This document shows, in pieces, positions 51,267-59,242 of a stretch of 64,000 nt of DNA. The stretch's first letter is position 1; every line of letters starts with the position of its first letter. The notes under the pieces were generated by a model. The model did not search any database and was not told the DNA's origin. It was given only the letters and a program-made list of their open reading frames with translations. The position numbers and the translations under genes were made by a program. Source of the DNA: JBOICV01 sp050740255 (GTDB lineage: Bacteria; Pseudomonadota; Gammaproteobacteria; Nevskiales; JBOICV01); NCBI GenBank assembly GCA_050740255.1, contig JBOICV010000141.1:1-64000 (forward strand), given 5' to 3'.

Positions 51267-53051
51267 CTAGAACTCGAACAGTCCGGGGATGAGTTCCGCC
51301 ATCTGCTTGACGTCATCCTTACCCGCAGCTCGTGCCTCGTCCAACAAGCGCCGCTGATAGGAGTCGGCGGGCGGCATGAGTTTGTTTTCCTTATCGGTGC
51401 CGAGATAACGCTTGTAGTCCAGCGTCTCGGCGATCTCGGGCTTGTCCTTGATGCGGGTCAGCACTTCGCCTTCAGTGGCGCCGTTCATGAAATCGAGCTT
51501 GGCGCTGGGATTGCCGCGATGACAGCCGAAGCAATACTTCTCGTAGTGCTTGAGCACTGAACCTTCAGTGATCTGGAGCGGCGGCGCGCCATCAGCGATG
51601 GGCGGCGACATGCCCTCGACACTGATCCAGCTCAGCTCCGGCGTAACCGTCGCCTGCATGTCCTTGAGTAAAGCGGCCAGCACGGCGCTGCGCGCGAGGG
51701 GTTGCGGTTTCAGCAGAGCGGCAATATTCGGACCGCCGAGTGCTTTCTCCAGCCACTCTTGGTTGTAGCCACTGTGTTTCTCCAGCAACTTACGGTCGTT
51801 CGATCCGAAGAGCTGGGCAATGCCAGTCACCCCATCAAGGTCTTGCGCAATGATGATTTTTTTGGGCACGCGCGGGGATAAGGGATCAAACTCCGGCCGC
51901 AGGCGCGGCAGCCGCTCGAATTCCTGCAGCCCAGCCTCGCTATTGGGCGTTTCGGAGGTTTTCACGTAGTCATCCGACCGGAACAGGCCTTTAACCCGAT
52001 CCCAGAAGCTTTGTTCGACGCCCGGATCTTTTAGCGGATTGCGGTTGAACAGGTCACCGCTCTTCTGTGCGATGCCATCTTCCGGCCAATGCCTGGCTTG
52101 CAGCTCCCGCAACCGGGCGGCCGCCTTGCCCTTTGGATCGAATAGCGCCGGACTCATCAGATAGCGCACCGCCAACCTGAGCATCAGGCTGCGGCACTCC
52201 ATGCCCTCCGGACCCTCCGGGCCGCAACCATCTATCCAGATGCGCTGGGTCGTGGGAAGCGCATTGCCGATATCGGTCAAGTCGTCGAAAGCCTCGGGTG
52301 TGGATAGGGATTGCGCCAGCGCCACGCCTTGGTATGTGACGGCGGCGATGCTCTGAGGCGGCGACCCCTCCCCTTCATCCCCTCCCACAGGGGGAGGGGA
52401 AGTAACGCGCGCAGCAGCGATGTGCTGTGCGATGCCAGGCTGGCCGTTGGTTTCCTCCCACGGACGAGTCGGAAAAATCGGTCCGCTGCCCGTATGACAG
52501 GTCGTGCAGATGGCGCGCTTGGCATAGACGATGCGCGGCACACAGCCTTCGCAATAGTCCTTGACCAGCTGGAATTCGAAACGTCCCGCCGCTTCGTTGT
52601 AACTGATAACTTCGATCTCCGCGGCGTTCTCAACAAAACCGAAAAACAACCTGCCGCGGTATACGGTTCCGAAATCATGATCGCTATAGGCGGGCTTCGC
52701 GGTGGCGGCGACGACGATGCGCGGCTTTTCGAAGTCGGCATAGGCCTTGAGCAGCGAGCGGCCGTCGGGAATCAATACCGCGACGGGCGGGGCGCCTTGC
52801 TCGTCCTGGCGCGCGACCAGCTCGGCCAGCTTCGCGAAGGGATATGGCAGGCTGCCATGCTCTTTGATCAGATGATCGAATAGCGAGCGCGTGCCTTCCG
52901 GCGGCAGATCGGTTGGAGGAATCGCCGCAAGACTCAGCGTGTCGCCGCGGTCAGTAGGCTTTTGCGCGGCGAGTTTGGTGATGGCGCGTTCGTCGTCACC
53001 ACTGCAGGCAGCCAGTAGCGCAACGAAGGTGACGCCGAAGAGCGCCCTCAC
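51267..53051 (-). CDS. c-type cytochrome lipoprotein with two haem motifs
   Basis: About 594 residues, periplasmic or outer-membrane lipoprotein. GTG at 53051 gives a signal peptide with lipobox L-L-A-A-C. Haem motifs: C-T-T-C-H near residue 182 and C-F-G-C-H near residue 506; the rest has no recognised fold. The second motif is followed by the typical cytochrome tail with L-D-Y-K-R-Y-L-G-T-D-K-E-N-K. Two dispersed repeats affect the gene: one at 53049-53105 supplies the sequence before and including the start codon, and one at 52365-52400 is read in frame as S-P-P-P-V-G-G-D-E-G-E-G-S-P. The frame is open from a GTG at 53159 as well. Its duplicate 3-prime end is at 50377-50563. Confidence 0.82.
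   Translation of the reverse strand: MRALFGVTFVALLAACSGDDERAITKLAAQKPTDRGDTLSLAAIPPTDLPPEGTRSLFDHLIKEHGSLPYPFAKLAELVARQDEQGAPPVAVLIPDGRSLLKAYADFEKPRIVVAATAKPAYSDHDFGTVYRGRLFFGFVENAAEIEVISYNEAAGRFEFQLVKDYCEGCVPRIVYAKRAICTTCHTGSGPIFPTRPWEETNGQPGIAQHIAAARVTSPPPVGGDEGEGSPPQSIAAVTYQGVALAQSLSTPEAFDDLTDIGNALPTTQRIWIDGCGPEGPEGMECRSLMLRLAVRYLMSPALFDPKGKAAARLRELQARHWPEDGIAQKSGDLFNRNPLKDPGVEQSFWDRVKGLFRSDDYVKTSETPNSEAGLQEFERLPRLRPEFDPLSPRVPKKIIIAQDLDGVTGIAQLFGSNDRKLLEKHSGYNQEWLEKALGGPNIAALLKPQPLARSAVLAALLKDMQATVTPELSWISVEGMSPPIADGAPPLQITEGSVLKHYEKYCFGCHRGNPSAKLDFMNGATEGEVLTRIKDKPEIAETLDYKRYLGTDKENKLMPPADSYQRRLLDEARAAGKDDVKQMAELIPGLFEF
52365..52400. repeat. Dispersed repeat inserted in the cytochrome gene
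   Basis: CCCCTCCCCTTCATCCCCTCCCACAGGGGGAGGGGA pattern with inverted arms CCCCTCCC / GGGGAGGGG, read in frame. Relatives lie at 53186-53235, 59104-59138 and 59172-59207. Confidence 0.75.
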
Positions 53052-53105
53052 CCCAACCCTCTCCCCGAGGGAGAGGGGCTTAGTTCTGCATGGTTCGGGG
53101 AGAGC
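53049..53105. repeat. Dispersed repeat at the 5-prime end of the cytochrome gene
   Basis: Palindromic CTCTCCCCGAGGGAGAGGGG with flanking CACCCCAACC. On the minus strand it gives GGGGAGAGGGTTGGGGTG, so it may supply both a ribosome site (GGAGAGGG) and the GTG start. Confidence 0.75.
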
Positions 53106-53185
53106 AAGAAAAATGAGGCGGTCAAGCCAGTCTCGCCGCCTCTTGTTCTCCCCTTTCACACCTTGCTCCTTACCCCTCCCCTACA

Positions 53186-53235
53186 CCTCCTTCGACGAGC
53201 TCAGGACAGGCTCTCCCACAGGGGGAGGGGAGTAG
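53186..53235. repeat. Dispersed repeat between cytochrome genes
   Basis: CTCCTTCGACGAGCTCAGGACAG and the CCCACAGGGGGAGGGG motif, combining two repeat families seen elsewhere (35.8 kb and 52.4 kb). It occupies most of the gap after the di-heme gene. Confidence 0.65.
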
Positions 53236-53239
53236 AGAA

Positions 53240-55636
53240 TCACATCAATTTGAGGAATTCGCGTAGCGCCAGCTTGTCGGCTGGCGACAAATCAATGCCG
53301 AACTGGTGGCCCTTGTTCTCCACCAGATCATCGCACTTCTGGAACAACGGCCGGTGCGTGTCGGAACTGGTGAAGTAGGCGATCGGCGTGCCGGTTTTGA
53401 CCGGCAACTTGATCGGGCCTTTGCCGTCTTCGCGCGGTGCGAGCTTGATGTCGCGGTCGGTGACGGTGATTTTCTCAGCCCGGTGCGGATTGATCGCCTG
53501 GTTATCCGACATCATCAGCTCTTCAAACGCCATTTCGAACTGTTTCACCGAGCCGGCCACGCTGGTATCGAGCGTGCCGTCCTGCAGCGTCGTCATCTCG
53601 CCAATCGCGTTGTTATGCAGGAAAGGTGCGTGCGACCAGATGGAGAGCAGCGAGACGTTGCGCAGATAACCGGGACCGCCCTCAATTTTCTTTTCACCGA
53701 AACGCCGACCGCCGAGGCCGGGGACCATGCGATTCAGCACGCGCGGCACAGTGCCGGGCGAAGCGCGTTTCTTGTAGTCCTCCGAGGAGAATTCCTCCCA
53801 GATGTGGCCTTCGTTGTGGTTGTCATGCATCGCGCGACACATATTGGTGCCGATCACGTTGAAGGGCGTCGGCTCGTCGTTGCCGAGCCAGTCCTGGCCG
53901 TAGATATCCTTCTCGGCAAATTGTTTCGGCCGCAGCTTGCCCGTGGCGTCTTGGGCTAGATAACGGGTCTTGAACTCAGGGGATTCGACTTGAGCCGGAT
54001 CGAATTCACGCTGCCAGTAGTCTTCCTTGCCGAACACGTGGCCGCGGTAGAACTCTTCCAGTGCGTCTTTATCGGACTTTATCGAGTCCGGCGGCATGAA
54101 TGAGCTGTGGCAGACGGCGCACTCGCGCGAGAACACTTTGTGGCCCAGCGGTGCCTTGGCGACGTCAACGAAGCGGCTGCCGGGCGTGCCATCCACATCC
54201 TTGGCGTTCATCAGATAGGCCGGCCCGCCGGTGACGAGAAAAGCAGCCAGATCGAGAATCTTGGCGTCGGCGTGATTCCAGGCCTCGCAATCCTTGTAGC
54301 ACTGCGAAATGCGGAAGGGGCGTTGATGCGACTTCTCGCCGAAGAAACTGCCCGGCACCGGGAAGTTGGGCACCCAGCACTCTTCCGTGCACATGCCGAT
54401 ATTCACGTACACGCGGATCAGCGCGAGATGGTCGCCGACGGAGTCCTCGCCGCCCTTCAGCACGTTCTGAGTCTTGCCCTTCTTCAGCTCCCCGGTGATC
54501 GGATGCTTCATCGTGTGTTCGTGCACCAGACGATTCATGAAGTCCATGATGTTGTTCTGGGTGCCGGGGTTGTGCTGGAAGTCGTTCGGCTGCAGCGAGG
54601 TGTCCACCGTGCCGACGCGCCCGCCGCGCAGCACCTGGTGTATGAAGGAATCGGCCGGCAGCCCCTGCAGATACTGCTGCGGCTGATTGGTGTACTTATT
54701 CCCGATCAGCCCGTCTATGTTTTCCCACTTGGGTTCGTTGGGATTGGTCGGCGGATTGGTCGGGTCGAAGGCCACGTGGCATTGCACGCAGGCGCCGCCC
54801 AGCAGATAGCGCATGTTCTTCTTCAGCTCATCCTCGCGGTAAGGCGAGCTCGCGGGATCGAATACCACCTGGCCGCTTTCATCCTTAACCGGATCGGCGA
54901 AATACTTGCGATAACCCAGCACGCCGCTGGAATGCGGATCGGGGCAGCGGTCGTACCAGTGGGTGCTCGCGTCGCCCTCGGTGCAGTCGGGGTCGTTGAG
55001 CATGCCCCACTTGGTGAAGCGTTCCTTGCGCGTGCGCGTATCCATCCAGGGATACCAAATGTTTTCGTAACCGACCGTGCGCGCGGTGTGGATGTACTCC
55101 TCGTCCTGATTGCCGAAGGTGCCCTTGAACCAGACATCGCGGCCGCGCCGTGCCTGTTCACGCAACTGCTTGGCCTTGGCCGGATCGGCTTTCTCGACAT
55201 CTTTGAATAAAGCATTCACGTAGCGGCAGCCCTCGGCGTCATAACCGGTGGGCTGCGGCTGGTCGCAGGGTGGCGGAACGTATTGCGGGATCGGCACGAT
55301 GTCCCAGGTGATGGGTGCGCCGAACTTGTGAGTGTAAGGACTGGTACCGTCCTTCCAGACTTTGCGTGAGGCCAACGTGTCGTAGAAATGATCGGCGTAC
55401 CACTGCCGCTGCTCGATGACCTTGGGACTGCCTTCGTAGATTCCCAGCGGCGCAATATCGCGCACCACCAGGTCTTCCAGAGCAACGCTGCGTAGCGTGC
55501 GGGTGTAAGGCGTGTTCGGCACTGAAACCGCCGCGGCCTGAACATCTCCAACGGGCGGCGCGACTGCACTTAGTCCCAGCGCGGCAAAACCCGCGATCAG
55601 AGCCAGTGCGGAGAACAGAACGGCAAGCTTTTTCAT
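53240..55636 (-). CDS. Large di-heme c-type cytochrome, MauG/CcpA/RoxA-like
   Basis: A 798-residue exported protein: signal peptide ends G-D-V-Q-A-A-A. Haem motifs C-V-Q-C-H near residue 281 and C-A-V-C-H near residue 504. The C-terminal third has the S-L-L-S-I-W-S-H-A-P-F-L-H-N-N-A-I-G element of bacterial di-heme peroxidases and rubber oxygenases (RoxA), so an oxidative role in the periplasm or outside is possible. It is much longer than ordinary di-heme peroxidases (about 330-480 residues) and longer than RoxA (about 670). Upstream of the cytochrome lipoprotein gene on the same strand. Confidence 0.75.
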   Translation of the reverse strand: MKKLAVLFSALALIAGFAALGLSAVAPPVGDVQAAAVSVPNTPYTRTLRSVALEDLVVRDIAPLGIYEGSPKVIEQRQWYADHFYDTLASRKVWKDGTSPYTHKFGAPITWDIVPIPQYVPPPCDQPQPTGYDAEGCRYVNALFKDVEKADPAKAKQLREQARRGRDVWFKGTFGNQDEEYIHTARTVGYENIWYPWMDTRTRKERFTKWGMLNDPDCTEGDASTHWYDRCPDPHSSGVLGYRKYFADPVKDESGQVVFDPASSPYREDELKKNMRYLLGGACVQCHVAFDPTNPPTNPNEPKWENIDGLIGNKYTNQPQQYLQGLPADSFIHQVLRGGRVGTVDTSLQPNDFQHNPGTQNNIMDFMNRLVHEHTMKHPITGELKKGKTQNVLKGGEDSVGDHLALIRVYVNIGMCTEECWVPNFPVPGSFFGEKSHQRPFRISQCYKDCEAWNHADAKILDLAAFLVTGGPAYLMNAKDVDGTPGSRFVDVAKAPLGHKVFSRECAVCHSSFMPPDSIKSDKDALEEFYRGHVFGKEDYWQREFDPAQVESPEFKTRYLAQDATGKLRPKQFAEKDIYGQDWLGNDEPTPFNVIGTNMCRAMHDNHNEGHIWEEFSSEDYKKRASPGTVPRVLNRMVPGLGGRRFGEKKIEGGPGYLRNVSLLSIWSHAPFLHNNAIGEMTTLQDGTLDTSVAGSVKQFEMAFEELMMSDNQAINPHRAEKITVTDRDIKLAPREDGKGPIKLPVKTGTPIAYFTSSDTHRPLFQKCDDLVENKGHQFGIDLSPADKLALREFLKLM

Positions 55637-55748
55637 GCGATTCCCCTAGGGCCTGCTCTACCGGACCTGGGTTACAGGCCGGTGGGCCGGCGGCTTTGTG
55701 ACAGTGTAGGCTGAAGCTTCACCCAGCCTCAAGCGCGGGCCGTTCGCC
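55637..55748. other. Upstream region of the di-heme cytochrome
   Basis: 112 bp of unstructured GC-rich sequence immediately upstream of the di-heme gene start. I see no clear promoter boxes in it. Confidence 0.3.
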
Positions 55749-55870
55749 GGTCGTGTCTCCGTTTGCCGTCACACCGGCGCAGGCCGGTGTCCATCGGGTT
55801 GAAAAAACTGGATTCCGGCCTTCGCCGGAATGACGAACTTGAGAATCAAGCGGCAAATTGAGACAGCACC
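55749..55870. repeat. Compound palindromic repeat, copy C
   Basis: Ends GGTCGTGTCTCCGTTTGCCG (55749-55768) and CGGCAAATTGAGACAGCACC (55851-55870), with hairpins ACACCGGCGCAGGCCGGTGT and ATTCCGGCCTTCGCCGGAAT inside. Same order and arms as copies A and B. Confidence 0.8.
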
Positions 55871-55899
55871 CGCTCGCCGCCTCGGAATCGCCGGCAGTG

Positions 55900-58800
55900 T
55901 CATGGGCCTGACGTCCGCGCCCAGGGACGGAAGCTGCAGCGGTCGCAAATACGCACACTGCCATTGTCCTCGATAAACGGAAAACCGCTGGCATAACTGC
56001 GTGGAACGGGGCCACCGGGCCACGCCGTCACCGCGAAGTGATTGGAGCTGAGCTGGTAAGGCCGTGCCCCGGCAGCACAAGCCCCGCCGTTGAGTACATC
56101 GGCCAAGGCGCCTTCCGCAGCGTCGGGCGCGAGCGCGCGCAACAGGCTTTGCAGCCTGCCTTCTATATGCGCTTGCGGATCGGCGGCGCCGTCGTTGATA
56201 CAACCTTCCACCGCAAACCGATAATTACCCGGGGGTGTGCTGCCCAGGCGCGCCGGAAAAGACTGGTAAGCCTCGAAATTGGCGGTCCATAGCCATTCAA
56301 ACTGACCCGCGTAAGTCTGGATGACGCCCGGCAAACCGACTGGCCACTGCACCATGGTTTGCACTTCGCCGCTCTGGTCGGCGAATGGAACCCAGTTGGC
56401 GCCCTGCTGGCGCTCGACGCGCACGCGCGGATGGTCCAACTGCGTATTGCCGCCGCGCCAGGTGAAGGTCGCGGCGCTGAACTGCGGCACGCTGGCCCCT
56501 GGCTGCGTGCGGATGGCGGCTGGCCCCGCATCGAGCGGCACGATGGCCTGCCAGACGTCATACGCTGCCGAAGTTACCAGACCAAGCGCGGTCGCCAGGC
56601 TTGCCTGCCGGAGTTCGTCAACCTGCGCCAGCACGTCGTGCGGCTCGGGAGCAAGCGCGGGGCCGCCTTGCAGTTGCGCGGCCATGCGCACGAGTCGCGT
56701 CACCATGTAGTCGGCGGTGTGCGGGCCATAACTCGTCAATGCCTTGCGGTAGCTGTCGCGGTTCATGTATTCGCGATAACTCACGGTATAGCCGTTGTAG
56801 TCGCCGGCGTGGCCGATGCCGACCGCGAGCTTGTAGCCCGGCACCGCGTGCGCCTGGATTTCTTCCTGGGTGAAATTGCCCCAGATTCTGCTGTTGTCCG
56901 GCGGCTCGCTGCTTGCAGCCAGCAGGTTTTCCGGCGCATCCCAACCGCGGGCGTCGTTGTGCACTTGTGCCCGCATATGCGCGAGCAAACCTGCGTCGGC
57001 CGTGCCGCCGGGAACGGATGTGGGAAATTCGGCCGGGTCGTAGAACTGGCGTTGACGCAGACATAACGCTTCATTAGCGTGCTGCGGCAACAGACAGGCC
57101 CAGTCAAAACCGTCGTAAATATTGCCGGCGATCTGATCGGTGCGTGATTCGAGATTGAGAATCAGGTCAGCCTGAGCTTCACAGGCGCAGGACGCGAGCA
57201 GCACGTCGCCGAGCCGGAAGGCTTGCAAGCGCAAGCGCAGATTCTCCTCAACGGCGCCGAACGCGGGCGCGTCGTAATGATCCGGCACCGGCACACCCTC
57301 GACCTTCAAAGTGTTGTAAGCCAGCACGAGCTGCGCGCTGACGGGGTTGGCACCCGGGAAATCGAGATCGCGGAAACATTCGGGCAAGCCCGCCGCCGGC
57401 ACGCCGGTGTCGCCGGCGAGCGTGGTTTCGGTGTTGCAATTGGAAACACTGGGATAGGGATGCGACAACGGCCCCGGCACCCAGGCGTTGACGCGGCCGA
57501 CCTCGAAATTGCCGGTGAAAGGCACCTGCACATCCGCATCGCCGCTGCCGATTCTGTGCCAGCCCGCGACGATCGCGTCCGCCAGATAACGCACGTTGCG
57601 TTCGGTTTGTACGTATCCGTGGTGCTGCCAGTCGCGGACGACACCCTCGCCGGCATTGCAGTTATTCACGCTCGGCGCAGCGGCATTGGTCGGCCATTCG
57701 CCACAAACCGCACCGCTGTCCGACAGCAGTTGCGCGCGGTTGCCGCTATTCTCCGCGCCGCCGACGTCGCCCTGACTGAACACCAGCGGCACGCCCAGTT
57801 CGCGGTCCACGAAGCGCTCCAGCGGCGCCAGGAAGTCCGCGCTATGCAAATCGTAGCCGTCGAGGCTCTCCGGATGCTCGCCGAAGTTCACCCACACCGC
57901 GAGCGGTCGCAGGAAATTGCCGCTGCCGTCTACTTCGTCGAAGCGCAACACCACTAGACCATGGTCGCCGTACTCGCGCGGATAACCGGCCGGCGTGCCG
58001 TCGTCGGCCACCGCGGGACCCACCACATTGCCCTTGTAGAGCGTGTGCCGCAGCGTCGTCGCGCCCATGCGCGCGGGCTTGAGATTCGCCGCAGCCTGCT
58101 CGATCGCCGCCGCCATGCGCCGCGCCTGATTCTCGAAAAAGCGGGCGTCGTAAATATCCTGGAAGGTCCACACACCGACCGCCAGCGTGGATGAGTACGC
58201 CGAGCTGTGGTTGTGCGTCACGTGATGCAGAATGTCGTTGTAACTGATGCCGGATGTGCCATTGGCATCGAGAAGCTGGCCGACGCGACGCAGCAGCATG
58301 TCCTGCGCGAGGTAATTGTCGGTCTTGAGCAGCGCGACGCGTTTGCGATTGCTGCCCTCGATCACGACCGTGCGCGCGCTGAGACGCGACTGCACGCCAT
58401 AGCTTTTTTTCTTGAGCTTGTGGGTGAAGAACGGGTCGAGCCCGGTGTTGAGCGAGTCGGGCAGCCCGGCGAGATAGTCGGCCAGCGCCGCCGGATCCTG
58501 CGTCTCGAGCACATCCAGTATGGGCGGCGCCAGCGAATTGGCGTCGCAGTACTGACCCGCGCAGTAACCGACGTCAGGCGTCATATCCACCACACCGACG
58601 CCGACACGAATACGGGCAGGCGCGCCACCAGCGCCACCCGATCCTGCAGCGCCGCCCATGCCGCCGGCACCACCAGTTCCTCCTACTCCACCGGTACCAC
58701 CGCTGCCGCCTGAACCGGCCACTCCACCCGCACCGCCAGACCCGCCGCTACCGGCTGAGCCGCCCGAGCCACCCGCACCGGCACTGCCACCTGAACCACC

Positions 58801-59097
58801 GCTACCAGCACTGCCGCCTGCTCCCGCTGCACCACCCGTACCACCCGCTCCACTCGAGCCACCACTACCGGCACTTCCCCCGCCACCTGCGCTTCCGCCA
58901 CTGCCGGCCGAGCCGCCGGAGCCAGCCGAACCCCCGCTGCCACCAGCGCCGCCGCTGCCTGCGCTACCGCTGCCCGCGAAAATGAGATCATCGTCGTCAT
59001 CGCTATTGGAGGAACAGGCGACTAAGGTGACCGCCAGCAACAGGACGCAAAGCGCGCGCAAACTCGATAGACGAAACAAGAAATGGTGTTGTTTCAC
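55900..59097 (-). CDS. Lipoprotein with Gly-rich linker and neutral-ceramidase-like domain
   Basis: A 1065-residue lipoprotein. Lipobox V-T-L-V-A-C at residue 28, an acidic patch S-S-N-S-D-D-D-D-D, a 118-residue Gly/Ser/Ala tract, and then the neutral/alkaline ceramidase domain (PF04734 type). Zinc ligands are suggested by H-V-T-H-N-H-S-S and G-E-H-P-E-S. The G-D-V-S-P-N nucleophile motif of ceramidases reads Q-G-D-V-G-G-A-E here, so the Ser is replaced by Gly. It may thus hydrolyse a different amide or bind lipid only. The gene precedes the di-heme cytochrome on the same strand. Confidence 0.78.
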   Translation of the reverse strand: MKQHHFLFRLSSLRALCVLLLAVTLVACSSNSDDDDDLIFAGSGSAGSGGAGGSGGSAGSGGSAGSGGSAGGGGSAGSGGSSGAGGTGGAAGAGGSAGSGGSGGSAGAGGSGGSAGSGGSGGAGGVAGSGGSGGTGGVGGTGGAGGMGGAAGSGGAGGAPARIRVGVGVVDMTPDVGYCAGQYCDANSLAPPILDVLETQDPAALADYLAGLPDSLNTGLDPFFTHKLKKKSYGVQSRLSARTVVIEGSNRKRVALLKTDNYLAQDMLLRRVGQLLDANGTSGISYNDILHHVTHNHSSAYSSTLAVGVWTFQDIYDARFFENQARRMAAAIEQAAANLKPARMGATTLRHTLYKGNVVGPAVADDGTPAGYPREYGDHGLVVLRFDEVDGSGNFLRPLAVWVNFGEHPESLDGYDLHSADFLAPLERFVDRELGVPLVFSQGDVGGAENSGNRAQLLSDSGAVCGEWPTNAAAPSVNNCNAGEGVVRDWQHHGYVQTERNVRYLADAIVAGWHRIGSGDADVQVPFTGNFEVGRVNAWVPGPLSHPYPSVSNCNTETTLAGDTGVPAAGLPECFRDLDFPGANPVSAQLVLAYNTLKVEGVPVPDHYDAPAFGAVEENLRLRLQAFRLGDVLLASCACEAQADLILNLESRTDQIAGNIYDGFDWACLLPQHANEALCLRQRQFYDPAEFPTSVPGGTADAGLLAHMRAQVHNDARGWDAPENLLAASSEPPDNSRIWGNFTQEEIQAHAVPGYKLAVGIGHAGDYNGYTVSYREYMNRDSYRKALTSYGPHTADYMVTRLVRMAAQLQGGPALAPEPHDVLAQVDELRQASLATALGLVTSAAYDVWQAIVPLDAGPAAIRTQPGASVPQFSAATFTWRGGNTQLDHPRVRVERQQGANWVPFADQSGEVQTMVQWPVGLPGVIQTYAGQFEWLWTANFEAYQSFPARLGSTPPGNYRFAVEGCINDGAADPQAHIEGRLQSLLRALAPDAAEGALADVLNGGACAAGARPYQLSSNHFAVTAWPGGPVPRSYASGFPFIEDNGSVRICDRCSFRPWARTSGP
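58620..58975 (-). repeat. Low-complexity Gly/Ser/Ala-coding tract in the ceramidase-like gene
   Basis: About 118 codons, almost only Gly, Ser and Ala, in overlapping G-G-S-A-G-S-G-G and G-G-A-G-G units. Codon usage varies among repeats, so the tract is old or recombining. Long open frames on the opposite strand here (Pro/Arg-rich) are artefacts of this composition. Confidence 0.85.
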
Positions 59098-59103
59098 GGG
59101 CTA

Positions 59104-59207
59104 TCCCCTCCCCTAGCCCCTCCCTCAGGGGGAGGGGAACTGGCTTCGTAGCACCGGTGACTGGGCTCTACGCCTCCCCTGGCCCCTCCCTCAGGGGGAG
59201 GGGGACG
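59104..59207. repeat. Two copies of a dispersed CCCTCCC/GGGGAGGGG repeat
   Basis: CCCCTCCCCTAGCCCCTCCCTCAGGGGGAGGGG-type sequence at 59104-59138 and a second copy at 59172-59207, 68 bp apart, in the 145-bp gap between the PHP and ceramidase-like genes. The copies pair with each other and within themselves, and the second could act as a terminator for the PHP gene. Confidence 0.75.
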
Positions 59208-59242
59208 GGTATTAATGCCGCTGGTCTGCAATATAAGCATCG

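Noticed and set aside
54107..55210. 367-codon plus-strand frame opposite the di-heme cytochrome
   Set aside because: Shadow of a GC-rich gene with CxxCH motifs on the other strand; no motif or ribosome site.
58658..59116. Long Pro-rich open frame on the plus strand opposite the Gly tract
   Set aside because: It is the complement of the Gly/Ser/Ala codons; low complexity, no start context, no family.
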